Assembly: GCF_001659685.2 (NCBI RefSeq)
Contig: NZ_LXYE02000039.1
Location: forward strand, 45,787-109,786
Length of the DNA stretch: 64,000 nt
From: Labilibacter marinus
Lineage (GTDB): Bacteria > Bacteroidota > Bacteroidia > Bacteroidales > Marinilabiliaceae
Direction of reading: 5' to 3'
The notes beneath the pieces were generated by a model. That model was not told the origin of the DNA, did not search any database, and saw nothing but the letters and a program-made list of their open reading frames with translations. Made by a program: the position numbers and the translations under genes. Below are positions 1-7,970 of the stretch, one piece after another; the first letter of the stretch is position 1; each line of letters starts with the position of its first letter.

Positions 1-1
1 T

Positions 2-85
2 AGAGAATTTTTATCATCTGAAGATAAACAAGAAAATATTACTTTGCTTTTAAAATTATTACAAGAAGAAATAGATAATGAGTAG
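2..85 (+). CDS. C-terminal end of an unknown gene (partial)
   Basis: The left edge of the window cuts through an open frame whose last 27 codons are visible; it ends LLKLLQEEIDNE before a TAG at 83-85. The next gene starts at 78 inside this stop region (ATGAGTAG), an 8-nt overlap typical of translational coupling, so this gene probably belongs to the same operon as the PP-loop, membrane and deoxyribosyltransferase-like genes that follow. The visible tail is charged and helical; nothing about function can be read from it. Confidence 0.6.
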   Translation, partial: REFLSSEDKQENITLLLKLLQEEIDNE

Positions 86-1181
86 AAAGGTAAGACATGT
101 GATGGGGATATCCGGGGGGAAGGACAGTACAGCCTTGGCTATATATATGAAGATTAACCATCCTGAGATAGATATGGAGTATTACTTTTCGGATACCGGC
201 AAGGAATTGGAAGAGGTGTATACTCTAATTGAAGAGTTGGAAAGCTTCTTGGGGAAACCTATTTTAAAACTTAAAGCAAATAATAGTCATAAGGATCCGT
301 TTGATCATTATTTAGATTTATACAATGGTTATCTTCCTTCGTCTATGGCAAGGTGGTGTACTAGCAAGCTTAAGCTTGAACCGTTCGAAAGCTGGCTTGG
401 TGAAGATTTAGCGATAAGCTATGTAGCAATTCGAGGAGATGAAGACAGGGAAGGGTATGTTTCGACCAAATCAAACATACAGACTATCTTTCCTTTTAGA
501 AAGCATATGTGGAGTATGGAAATTCTCCATAAAGTACTTCATAACTCAGGTATTGATAAGCTTGAGAAAATATACAGCGAAATTGGAGAGCATAACAAGC
601 AGGATCGTTATAGAGAGGTTATTACACATAAACAATCCGCTAAGTACCTGTTTTCCCAAAAACTTGGAGATCTTTTAAATTTAGGGATAGCAACGTTCAA
701 TCTTGCCGTTTATGAGTTTTTAAAAGGAAGTGATTATCCTATTGCTCAACTTGAAGATTACGGTTTACTTAAAAATGAAGATTCCGTTGATTTACAAGGC
801 GTATTTGATTTATTCAACTCTGCAGGAATTAATCTACCTGGTTACTACAATGAGGTTGAGTATGAGGTAGATGGTGAGATCGGTACTTTTCATCGTTCAA
901 GGTCAGGCTGTTATTTTTGTTTCTACCAAAGAAAAATTGAGTGGATCTGGCTTTACGAGAGACATCCAGAGCTTTTTAAAATGGCTCAGAAATATGAAAA
1001 AGATGGTTATACTTGGATGGATAATGAAAGCTTGAATGACATCGTTAAACCTAATCGTATGAATCAAATAAAGCGTGACCATCTTAATAAGATTAAAAAT
1101 AAACTATCTAAACCAAAGTCAAACAGACTTATTGATATTTTAGAGGATGGAGATGATTTATGTGCTAATTGTTTTATTTAG
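78..1181 (+). CDS. DndC/PAPS-reductase-like PP-loop protein
   Basis: A 367-residue PP-loop ATPase-type protein of the phosphoadenosine-phosphosulfate reductase superfamily. The ATP-binding P-loop SGGKDS is at residues 12-17, followed by a WC motif (C94) and an IRGDEDR segment (119-124). A helical insertion of about 110 residues (roughly 145-260) separates the core from a GCYFC motif (C278, C281), and the protein ends with a second CxxC (C362, C365). Five cysteines suggest Fe-S or zinc binding. Relatives include DndC of DNA phosphorothioation and stand-alone proteins in defence islands and phages; no DndB/D/E is seen here. It overlaps the upstream gene and lies 6 nt before a membrane-protein gene. 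The family assignment is firm; the sulfur-transfer or adenylating role is inference. Confidence 0.85.
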   Translation: MSRKVRHVMGISGGKDSTALAIYMKINHPEIDMEYYFSDTGKELEEVYTLIEELESFLGKPILKLKANNSHKDPFDHYLDLYNGYLPSSMARWCTSKLKLEPFESWLGEDLAISYVAIRGDEDREGYVSTKSNIQTIFPFRKHMWSMEILHKVLHNSGIDKLEKIYSEIGEHNKQDRYREVITHKQSAKYLFSQKLGDLLNLGIATFNLAVYEFLKGSDYPIAQLEDYGLLKNEDSVDLQGVFDLFNSAGINLPGYYNEVEYEVDGEIGTFHRSRSGCYFCFYQRKIEWIWLYERHPELFKMAQKYEKDGYTWMDNESLNDIVKPNRMNQIKRDHLNKIKNKLSKPKSNRLIDILEDGDDLCANCFI

Positions 1182-1187
1182 GATAGT

Positions 1188-1829
1188 ATGGAAAAAGATT
1201 TAGTTCAATCGCTTAAAGAGTTCTTTTTTGACATTATTGGATTCCTAGTACCTGGAACACTAATATTAGTAATAATAAACCATTACTTCAATTTAAAGAT
1301 AGAATTTAAAGACGGCTCGTACATTTTGCTAATTATTTCATACAGTACAGGATATCTGATTTTCGCAATTACTCTATTAAAAGACAGACTACTTGACAAG
1401 TTAAATAAATGTAAAAAGATTTTATGTCAGGATAGTGTTTTAGGAAAATTGAAAAATCGAAAAACGTATATTGAGGTATCTGAAATCATTAATAAAAACC
1501 TTGGTGAAAATAAGGAGTTATCATACAAAGGGTATAGAAATATTGCGATGTCGGCAATACCAGAATCGGATAAAAAGATCTTTACTTTCATGTTTCGTGC
1601 AGAATTATTCAACCAATTACATACAATTTGTGTTATCTTGTTCATGTTCTGCATTATTCAAACTGCATATAACCTGACAAAATCAAAGAGTATCATAGAA
1701 ATGACATACTCGTTAATGGTATCACTGATTGGTATATTGGCCTTACGAAGAGGGTGGGAAAGGTTTTATAGTATTGCTATGAGCCTTCCATTTTCAATAT
1801 ACTTAGAAAAAAGAATTAAAAATGATTAA
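1188..1829 (+). CDS. Multi-pass membrane protein of PP-loop cassette
   Basis: A 213-residue protein without a recognised family. Two hydrophobic segments lie near the N terminus (about residues 15-33 and 43-65), then a charged, probably cytoplasmic, helical stretch of about 80 residues, then two more hydrophobic segments (about 143-160 and 170-186). There is no signal peptide. The gene begins 6 nt after the PP-loop gene and its last 8 nt (ATGATTAA) overlap the start of the deoxyribosyltransferase-like gene, so all three are very probably co-translated. By analogy with nucleotide-signalling defence modules it could be the membrane effector, but nothing in the sequence proves that. Confidence 0.75.
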   Translation: MEKDLVQSLKEFFFDIIGFLVPGTLILVIINHYFNLKIEFKDGSYILLIISYSTGYLIFAITLLKDRLLDKLNKCKKILCQDSVLGKLKNRKTYIEVSEIINKNLGENKELSYKGYRNIAMSAIPESDKKIFTFMFRAELFNQLHTICVILFMFCIIQTAYNLTKSKSIIEMTYSLMVSLIGILALRRGWERFYSIAMSLPFSIYLEKRIKND

Positions 1830-2220
1830 ACCAAATGTTTATTTAGCTGGAGGGATGGGATCCGGATGGCAAGATGATATTATAAAAAAGTTTGAAGGAA
1901 AATTTAACTTCTTTAATCCAAGAGATCATCATTTAGATGCTCCTGAGGAATATACAAATTGGGATTTGTTTTTTGTTTCTAAATGTGATATTTTGTTCGG
2001 ATATATGGAAAAGGACAATCCTTCTGGATTTGGACTAACATTAGAGATTGGTTATGCTAAAGCTCTTGATAAAACAATAATATTAACAGACGCACGAAGT
2101 ACTATAGATGAAGTCTTTTCAAAACGATTTAATATAGTTCGGGAATCAGCAACCGTAATTTATCAGGATTTAGAGAGTAGTCTGAAGTTTCTTGAGAGAT
2201 TCAGTGCCTATTCTATTTAA
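1822..2220 (+). CDS. Nucleoside 2-deoxyribosyltransferase-like protein
   Basis: A 132-residue protein with the hallmarks of the nucleoside 2-deoxyribosyltransferase/DRHyd fold: an N-terminal YLAGGM strand-loop (residues 7-12), a WDLFFVSKCDILFGY segment, and TLEIGYAKAL, whose Glu is in the position of the catalytic nucleophile of the family. Known members cleave or swap the base of (deoxy)nucleosides or nucleotides; relatives in conflict systems act on nucleotide signals. It is the last gene of the + strand cassette (8-nt overlap upstream). The final 50 nt are overlapped antisense by the tail of the frameshifted gene on the other strand. Family call good; substrate unknown. Confidence 0.8.
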   Translation: MIKPNVYLAGGMGSGWQDDIIKKFEGKFNFFNPRDHHLDAPEEYTNWDLFFVSKCDILFGYMEKDNPSGFGLTLEIGYAKALDKTIILTDARSTIDEVFSKRFNIVRESATVIYQDLESSLKFLERFSAYSI

Positions 2221-2830
2221 AGAACCAAGTTCTTTTTGTAACTCATTAACTTTATTCTCAATTACTATATCAAGTTCGCTCGGAAAAGTGTAGTCCTCAA
2301 ACCTTTCTGGTTCTCCTATTAATTCGCGATCGTATAATTTATTAATAATAGTTACATGGTTAACTAAAGCGGGGGTAAATTTTGTTAGTATCCCTTTATC
2401 TTCACTGTCAGTAACGAGATTGCCATTTTCAATATAGCCTGCTTTTAAAGTTACGAGTTTCTGGCACTCTCTACCTATTTCTAAAATCCTTTCCAGTAAT
2501 TCTTTATCATTGCAAATTTTACTCCGTTGGCAAGTTCTGTAACCGTTCTAAACTTTTTACCATTCTTAAAAAGATCATGTAGTTGCTTACTACTTTGCGA
2601 TATACAAGTAATGGTGCATATAATTTAGTAAGTTTGTTATATATATCTTTCCGTTTCTGGTCTCTTAATTCTTCAACAAATTGAAATTCTTGCAATCGAA
2701 GCCTATATTCATGCTTTTTTTCTTGCATTTTCTTTTGATTTCTTTGTGCTATAAAAACACTTACTAAACTTATAATAGTAGAAGTTAAAATGGCAAACAG
2801 TGTGATGTAAAATTGATAATCTTCTTTCAT
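2170..2830 (-). pseudogene. Frameshifted membrane-anchored coiled-coil protein
   Basis: Frame one (2830 to 2519) encodes 103 residues: a transmembrane helix at about 10-27 followed by a highly charged, probably coiled-coil helix (QRNQKKMQEKKHEYRLRLQE), ending ...LQNLPTE at a TAA. The frame one base further on is open across 2519 and continues for more than 110 codons (ICNDKELLERILEIGRECQK...) to a TAA at 2170-2172. The two halves read as one protein of about 215 residues broken by a one-base shift between about 2525 and 2553, since the second frame has a TAG just upstream. This explains the apparently empty stretch 2221-2518. Either a genuine pseudogene or a sequencing error; the family is not recognised. 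Confidence 0.7.
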
Positions 2831-2924
2831 GATAGGTTTTTATTCTTAATTTAAGCAGTAAAACTATTTCATAAATTAGATTGCTATTAATAAACCTTAT
2901 TAATCAACTTAATACTTTTCCACA

Positions 2925-3725
2925 TTATTGGATAAGGCTAACTGTTTGTTGTTTCTCCTTTTGCTTTACAAACAACGGACATACACTTGATATCGCAGCT
3001 CCTAATTCCTTTAAAAATTCAATATAATCAATAAATTCACTGATTGATAGCCAAGTTACATCATTTGAAGGATGAGCGATTCCATTTCTTTTACTCATAA
3101 AATCATTTAGTTTCTTTTCGCAATCACTTTTTACTTTGCTTGGTTCTTGACCATCAAAATAGAATCTTATATTTGCCTGTGCAGCAATATCTTCCCAAAT
3201 TCTTTTATAGCTAATTTTTTTAAATAATTCACCAAGAATATTGGCCTTCATATTCCTTTCTGTCGTAGAAATGCACTGATAATTAATCGTAGAAAGATCG
3301 TTGTTGTGAATATTGTTATGTAGGTTTTTAATAAAACTATCTCTTGCACCTTCTCCATGCTGAAATTTACGTGGATCTGCTATAACTTTAGAGGTATCCT
3401 CAATAAGCGATGATTGAAATTCCGAAGGAAGTTTTTTAAACATAGGATGGATTTTTGCTACCTGTGTAGCTGTTTCTTCAAAAATTGTTTTTACGAATAT
3501 TTCAAATCGACCTGCTACATACGGCACTATGGTTCCAGGGATCTTGTTAATACCTTTTGAACTATCTTTATATAGATTTTGTACTTCAATAAACTGTAAT
3601 TCAAACTCACTTTTTTCATCTGTTGTACAGTTTAAGTTCTTTTTTTGCTCTAATTTCGCAAGAAGATTAACGACTCCAACAATATCATCTAAATCAAGCG
3701 AAAACTCGGAAAAGATACTTTGCAT
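2925..3725 (-). CDS. HEPN-domain protein, MAE_28990/MAE_18760-like
   Basis: A 266-residue all-helical protein with a HEPN RNase signature near the C terminus: RNGIAH at 213-218 gives the Rx4H motif, in the sequence context (KRNGIAHPS) seen in the MAE_28990/MAE_18760-type HEPN families. An AGRFEIFVK segment (71-79) matches the conserved N-terminal part of these families. HEPN proteins of this type are thought to be metal-independent RNases acting as toxins or abortive-infection effectors. It is the third gene of a minus-strand operon, 11 nt downstream of the DUF262 gene, after the GHKL ATPase. It is the most likely effector of the three; the partners may be its sensor and regulator (inference). 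Confidence 0.82.
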   Translation of the reverse strand: MQSIFSEFSLDLDDIVGVVNLLAKLEQKKNLNCTTDEKSEFELQFIEVQNLYKDSSKGINKIPGTIVPYVAGRFEIFVKTIFEETATQVAKIHPMFKKLPSEFQSSLIEDTSKVIADPRKFQHGEGARDSFIKNLHNNIHNNDLSTINYQCISTTERNMKANILGELFKKISYKRIWEDIAAQANIRFYFDGQEPSKVKSDCEKKLNDFMSKRNGIAHPSNDVTWLSISEFIDYIEFLKELGAAISSVCPLFVKQKEKQQTVSLIQ

Positions 3726-3736
3726 TATAATTTATC

Positions 3737-4903
3737 TTAAATTGTTGTTGTTAAAATCTCAATTGCTTTATTCACTCGATATTTAATGTTTTCAATAGAA
3801 TTACCTTTAGTTATGATTTTATCATATTCTTCTGGTTTACCAAGCACTATTTTAAGATTGTTTAAGACGGTTTCCTTAGGTTGTATCTTATCCTCTTCTG
3901 TTATTGAGTATGCAACAAGCATACTGTCGTATAGGTTTCTAGCTCTTCTTGGTTTTTCCAATGTTGAGTTCATGATAGACTCTATTCCTATGTTTGAAAA
4001 TAGACCTTGAATTGAAGAAGAAAAGTCTAATCCAAACTTCTCTAGTTCATCATCATTAGCTGACTTATACTTTTTCATAGTATCATCAAGAAGCTTCTTC
4101 ATTGACCCCTCCACTTCACCATAATATGCCTCTTTTATTGCGAAAAAACGTAATACTAATTCGCAATCAGACATGTTTCTATACAACGGATTATTTTTAA
4201 TTTTCTCAATATTTTCTGGGATACTCCAAAAACTTCTAAAAAATTGGTTTGTGGACAATTTAAATATAAGATCATTAAATCGACTTGAATAAATGGCATT
4301 TCTTAATTCTTGAAAATTTAGTTTTTCCCCACCTGTATTGAGCCGATTAAATAATATCATTCTCAGGTCATATTTATCAAAACTATTTGATTCAACAAGT
4401 AATATTGTTGCTGTTATTGTTCTTCTATATAACAAGCGTTTATTTTCATCTTCTAAGGTTGAAAACTTTTCTCCATCAAGGTGTGTTAAAAATTCCAACC
4501 CCTTTAATTTAAACCTATCTTTAAAGAAGTCATTAATAGCTTCTAAACGTTGCCTACCATCAACAACCTCGTATTCGTAATAATCATTTTCGTATAGAAA
4601 TATAGGAGGGATAGGTATATTCATTAGAAAAGACTCTATTAATCTTGATTTCTGAATAGCGCTCCACCTTGATCTTCTTTGATAATCAGGACCTAATTGA
4701 ATGTTTTTATCGATTGAATTTGCCAAATAGTCAAGATTGTAGTCTTGGTTTGATTTAATGACTCTTAAACTCTTTAGCTTATGATTGTCAGAATTGTCCT
4801 CAGGAATGGAGTTATCTTCTTCTTCCCATTTTTTCACTTCTTGTTCTTCTATTTCTTGGTTCTCAAAAAAATTATCCATCATATTAAAATTATTGTCATT
4901 CAC
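3737..4903 (-). CDS. DUF262 (GmrS/ParB-like) protein without HNH domain
   Basis: A 388-residue protein with a DUF262 domain after an acidic N-terminal 45 residues. Diagnostic pieces are GPDYQRRSRWS (71-81), NIPIPPIFLY (95-104) and the VVDGRQRL motif (D115 to R119), the ParB/sulfiredoxin-like nucleotide-binding site found in GmrS, SspE and BrxU. Unlike GmrSD or SspE it has no C-terminal DUF1524 HNH nuclease, so nuclease activity would have to come from the neighbouring HEPN protein. The GTG start overlaps the end of the GHKL ATPase gene by 8 nt; an in-frame ATG at 4882 is an alternative. The role as NTP-dependent sensor or regulator is inference. Confidence 0.85.
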   Translation of the reverse strand: MNDNNFNMMDNFFENQEIEEQEVKKWEEEDNSIPEDNSDNHKLKSLRVIKSNQDYNLDYLANSIDKNIQLGPDYQRRSRWSAIQKSRLIESFLMNIPIPPIFLYENDYYEYEVVDGRQRLEAINDFFKDRFKLKGLEFLTHLDGEKFSTLEDENKRLLYRRTITATILLVESNSFDKYDLRMILFNRLNTGGEKLNFQELRNAIYSSRFNDLIFKLSTNQFFRSFWSIPENIEKIKNNPLYRNMSDCELVLRFFAIKEAYYGEVEGSMKKLLDDTMKKYKSANDDELEKFGLDFSSSIQGLFSNIGIESIMNSTLEKPRRARNLYDSMLVAYSITEEDKIQPKETVLNNLKIVLGKPEEYDKIITKGNSIENIKYRVNKAIEILTTTI

Positions 4904-7337
4904 TTAACCCTTGCATTAACTCTTCCATACCCCCAAAATTTAAAATAAACTCGGAGTAGTAAGACTGAAATACATCTTTCAAGTAATCCGCAATATCTAC
5001 TGATTGTTCTTGATTATTTTCATCAACCCTTATTAATGAATATTTTTGCTTTTTTGTAATCGTGTATAAGAAAAGGGTATGAAAATACACCGATGAAATG
5101 TATTTGTTATCTGCAACGGTTAATTGTTCTTGGGTTATGTTTTTATTTTTTGATTTATAGTTTAGTATAACACCTGAATCCATATTAATGATGACCTTTT
5201 CTAAAGCATCCCCAGATGCTACAGGAATCATTACAACTTGGTGATCAATTTCTTCTCCCATTGCCGCAACATCATCCCAACTGCCTTGGTTTTCATTAGG
5301 CTCTTTGTATGCTAGTTGAAATTCTGGTAAACCAAGATTTTCTTCGGAAACCTTATCTTCATCAGGAGCCTTTTCTTTGGGCTGCTCTTTGTCGGCAATT
5401 TTAACCCAAAAAACTTGGTCAAATTCTTCGCCCGTACCATTTAAGGTTACCTTTATTTGGCACATATCACCTACCTCTAATGGAGCGCTTTTTAAAGGAT
5501 TTAGACCAATTTTAATATTACCATCTTTAGGGCTACGCTTATCAACATTAAATATATCCTCTATGTCACTAATTCCGGCTCTATCACCTCCTGATGTTTC
5601 GTTTTCCTTTTTAAAGTTTAATAAGGCAATTTTCATTTCTCCTGGTTCTTCAACTCTGTCGAAATAATGATTTTCTACATCCGTGTCAAAAGACATGGTT
5701 TTTTCTCCACCTAGAGGAATACTGGCCACTTCTTTTTCTCCATCATTTTTCGCGTTTAACTTAAAAAAAGATGGAAATCGTTGTGGATTGAATGGCTCTT
5801 TTTCTTTGTGAGTTTTTGCTTGCTTGTTCTTTTCTGCTTTAGGTTTCTCTTTCTTTTGTTCCAGTTTAAACGTTTGATCTAGAAGCTTTAAAAGATCGCT
5901 ATTCATAGGGAGCGATTTAGTAAAGTTCTTTAGTAAGTCTTTTGCATCATTACTGTCCGTAGAAAATGCATTCTTTCGCATCTTTTCTATTTCAGCAAGT
6001 CTTCCATCTTTTTGAGTTAACTTTTTAGAAAGAAACTTTCTCAATGCAGAAGTTTCGTCACCATTTTTTAAACGATCCCGGGAAGCCATAAATAGCTCTT
6101 TTCTAAAACTGTAATCCATATGTGTACAATCAACATGAATTAGAAGGTGATTTTTTAAAAGATTCATTTTAAGACTGCGAGAAATAAATTCAGAAGTAAA
6201 GTGACCATGAACTTGCCCATTCATAGAGAACAATACGGACATATTATTTTTGAAGTATCTTTTTTGAATATTTTCTTTGGTCTTTTTTACATCATTATCT
6301 TTTACCTTGGTTTTAAATACATAAGATGTGACCCTAGTTTTACCTATATTTTCCTCTTTATACTCATTGGACCAATACTCTTCTAAATACTCTTCCTTTT
6401 CTGCTTCCAACCTTCTTTTTAATCCAAATAAATCAAGTTCTAAAACTTTGTTGTTTGGATATCGCTTTTTTGTCTCAACTGTCAATATTGGAAGTGCAGG
6501 TTGAAATAAAAATTCATTAATACTTTGGTTTAATTCTTGAGCAAACCCATAAATGCCAGGAGGAAATTGGTAGGAGTAGAGTTTAATAATTGAGCCTGTT
6601 TTAAATTCTCTACCATGAAGATTTAAGTCAAGTTCGGTAATCTGAAATGCAGGAATTTTGCTATTAATAACAAGATATTCATACCAAGTGTTTTTCTTTT
6701 CCAACTGATCTTGCTTTGAAAAAGGGTGCTCACGTACCAGTGTGAAACCAAATTTACCAGAATTGTCATAACGTTTAGAAGCTATTAATTGGTAGCTCTT
6801 TTTACCACAAAATACTATTCCACCACTTCCGCCCATATTATACTTTCCTTGTACAAAATGGATTTTATTCTTATTGCCTCTTAATAGAGATAGGAAAGAA
6901 TCTTCAAATTGTTCTGGGTGTTGTCCTTCACCATTGTCGTAAATTATTACAGAAGTATTTCTTGGCGAACCATCTGCTATAATTTGAATTTCTTCAGATT
7001 GTTTTCTTCTTACAGTTTTTAAATCCCAATCTTTATGTTTGGGGTAAAAGCGTTCTATGGCTTCAGTCATAGATCTTGGTGAATCCTTAGATTCTGGATC
7101 TATGTTTTCTTCCAAACATCTTTTTGTAAGAGTAGCATCAATGGAGTTTGTTATTTTTTCAATAAGAGCGGCTATAGGACTAGCTTGCTGGTTCTCAATG
7201 ACACCATAAGTAGTTTCACTTCCGCCTAATGGCTTCCAGTTTTTCTTCTGATTAAATATTTCTGGATGTTTAGTTATTACATCTTCAACTTCTTGTTCTG
7301 TTCCTGCTTTGTACAGTTCAAAAAATAAATCTTGCAT
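4896..7337 (-). CDS. Large GHKL/Hsp90-like ATPase of defence-type operon
   Basis: An 813-residue protein with an N-terminal Bergerat (GHKL) ATPase: N-box with E60, N64 and D67 in EKITNSIDATL; G1 box DNGEG (134-138); G2 box GKYNMGGSGG (164-173). A middle region (about 180-470) carries a TSRDRL-like segment (ASRDRLKNGDE), followed by a lysine/glutamate-rich linker and two beta-rich segments, one with a DVENHYFDRVEEPG sequence. It is longer than MutL or Hsp90-core homologues and not a histidine kinase (no H-box or receiver). It is first in a three-gene operon with DUF262 and HEPN genes and has a convincing promoter upstream. GHKL proteins fused or linked to nucleases are common in anti-phage systems; the system role here is inference. 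Confidence 0.83.
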   Translation of the reverse strand: MQDLFFELYKAGTEQEVEDVITKHPEIFNQKKNWKPLGGSETTYGVIENQQASPIAALIEKITNSIDATLTKRCLEENIDPESKDSPRSMTEAIERFYPKHKDWDLKTVRRKQSEEIQIIADGSPRNTSVIIYDNGEGQHPEQFEDSFLSLLRGNKNKIHFVQGKYNMGGSGGIVFCGKKSYQLIASKRYDNSGKFGFTLVREHPFSKQDQLEKKNTWYEYLVINSKIPAFQITELDLNLHGREFKTGSIIKLYSYQFPPGIYGFAQELNQSINEFLFQPALPILTVETKKRYPNNKVLELDLFGLKRRLEAEKEEYLEEYWSNEYKEENIGKTRVTSYVFKTKVKDNDVKKTKENIQKRYFKNNMSVLFSMNGQVHGHFTSEFISRSLKMNLLKNHLLIHVDCTHMDYSFRKELFMASRDRLKNGDETSALRKFLSKKLTQKDGRLAEIEKMRKNAFSTDSNDAKDLLKNFTKSLPMNSDLLKLLDQTFKLEQKKEKPKAEKNKQAKTHKEKEPFNPQRFPSFFKLNAKNDGEKEVASIPLGGEKTMSFDTDVENHYFDRVEEPGEMKIALLNFKKENETSGGDRAGISDIEDIFNVDKRSPKDGNIKIGLNPLKSAPLEVGDMCQIKVTLNGTGEEFDQVFWVKIADKEQPKEKAPDEDKVSEENLGLPEFQLAYKEPNENQGSWDDVAAMGEEIDHQVVMIPVASGDALEKVIINMDSGVILNYKSKNKNITQEQLTVADNKYISSVYFHTLFLYTITKKQKYSLIRVDENNQEQSVDIADYLKDVFQSYYSEFILNFGGMEELMQGLSE

Positions 7338-7400
7338 ATCTGAGTTAAGAATAATTAAATGAAAAACTCAACACCTAGTAAGTAATGTATAATGATGTCA

Positions 7401-7451
7401 ACTTTTGTAAGTTCATATTCAAAAGTAGCATAAAATATATTAGACTTCAAA
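7401..7451 (-). promoter_or_regulatory. Promoter and inverted-repeat operator of GHKL-DUF262-HEPN operon
   Basis: Reading the minus strand, TTTG (7451-7448) and TACTTTTG (7427-7420) match the Bacteroidota -33/-7 consensus with a 20-nt spacer, about 80 nt before the ATPase start. A perfect 7-bp inverted repeat, ACTTTTG (7401-7407) and CAAAAGT (7420-7426), spans the -7 box and the presumed start site and could bind a repressor. Confidence 0.6.
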
Positions 7452-7970
7452 ATTTTAGAGGTACAAAAGTTTGAAGAACATAATGGTCAGCTAAAAAAAC
7501 TAAAGTCATATTCAGCCGATAAGTATAAACTGCTTACACTATAGCATATCTTTACCAGTAGCGTTTTTCAATCTGAAATGTGCCAGTTAACTCAAGTAAT
7601 CTATAATCTAAAGAAGAATATTTTTCATTACATTTATACAGGTTTTGGGCATTTGTATGGGTGCGAAGGTGCCGGTGCTTATTTATGTTAATTTTTTTAA
7701 TAAAATAGAAATGGTAATACCTAAATTAATATAGTGGTTTGCGTTTACTTTATCGGCAATTGTACGGGAAGCAATCAAGAGTTACGGGGAAATTAAGGTG
7801 GCCAAGCTGTAACAGCAAGAAAACAAAAACTGTTACACAAATATTTTAAAAACTTATCATATTTACATATGACTGTTATCCAGCGATGAACACACCATAA
7901 TCTATTTACCCTCTGACGTAAAGTAAGGAGGCTTGTTTAATAATACCTAATTCCACACTCCAAAAAGTAA
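7452..7970. other. Intergenic stretch, possible gene relic
   Basis: About 520 nt between divergent units with no convincing gene. One short open stretch on the + strand around 7737-7812 (FAFTLSAIVREAIKSYGE...) has protein-like composition but no start and a TAA at the end; it may be a decayed fragment. No strong terminator or RNA structure was seen. Confidence 0.4.

Noticed and set aside
439..678. Short + strand open frame in the PP-loop gene
   Set aside because: Out-of-frame shadow of a well-supported gene.
78..1181. A full Dnd DNA-phosphorothioation system
   Set aside because: Only a DndC-like protein is present; no DndA/B/D/E or Ssp genes are in the window, and the extra C-terminal CxxC and long insertion differ from DndC.
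6201..6386. Hydrophobic small open frame opposite the GHKL ATPase
   Set aside because: Antisense to strongly conserved motif-bearing sequence, no promoter or partner; composition results from the opposite frame.
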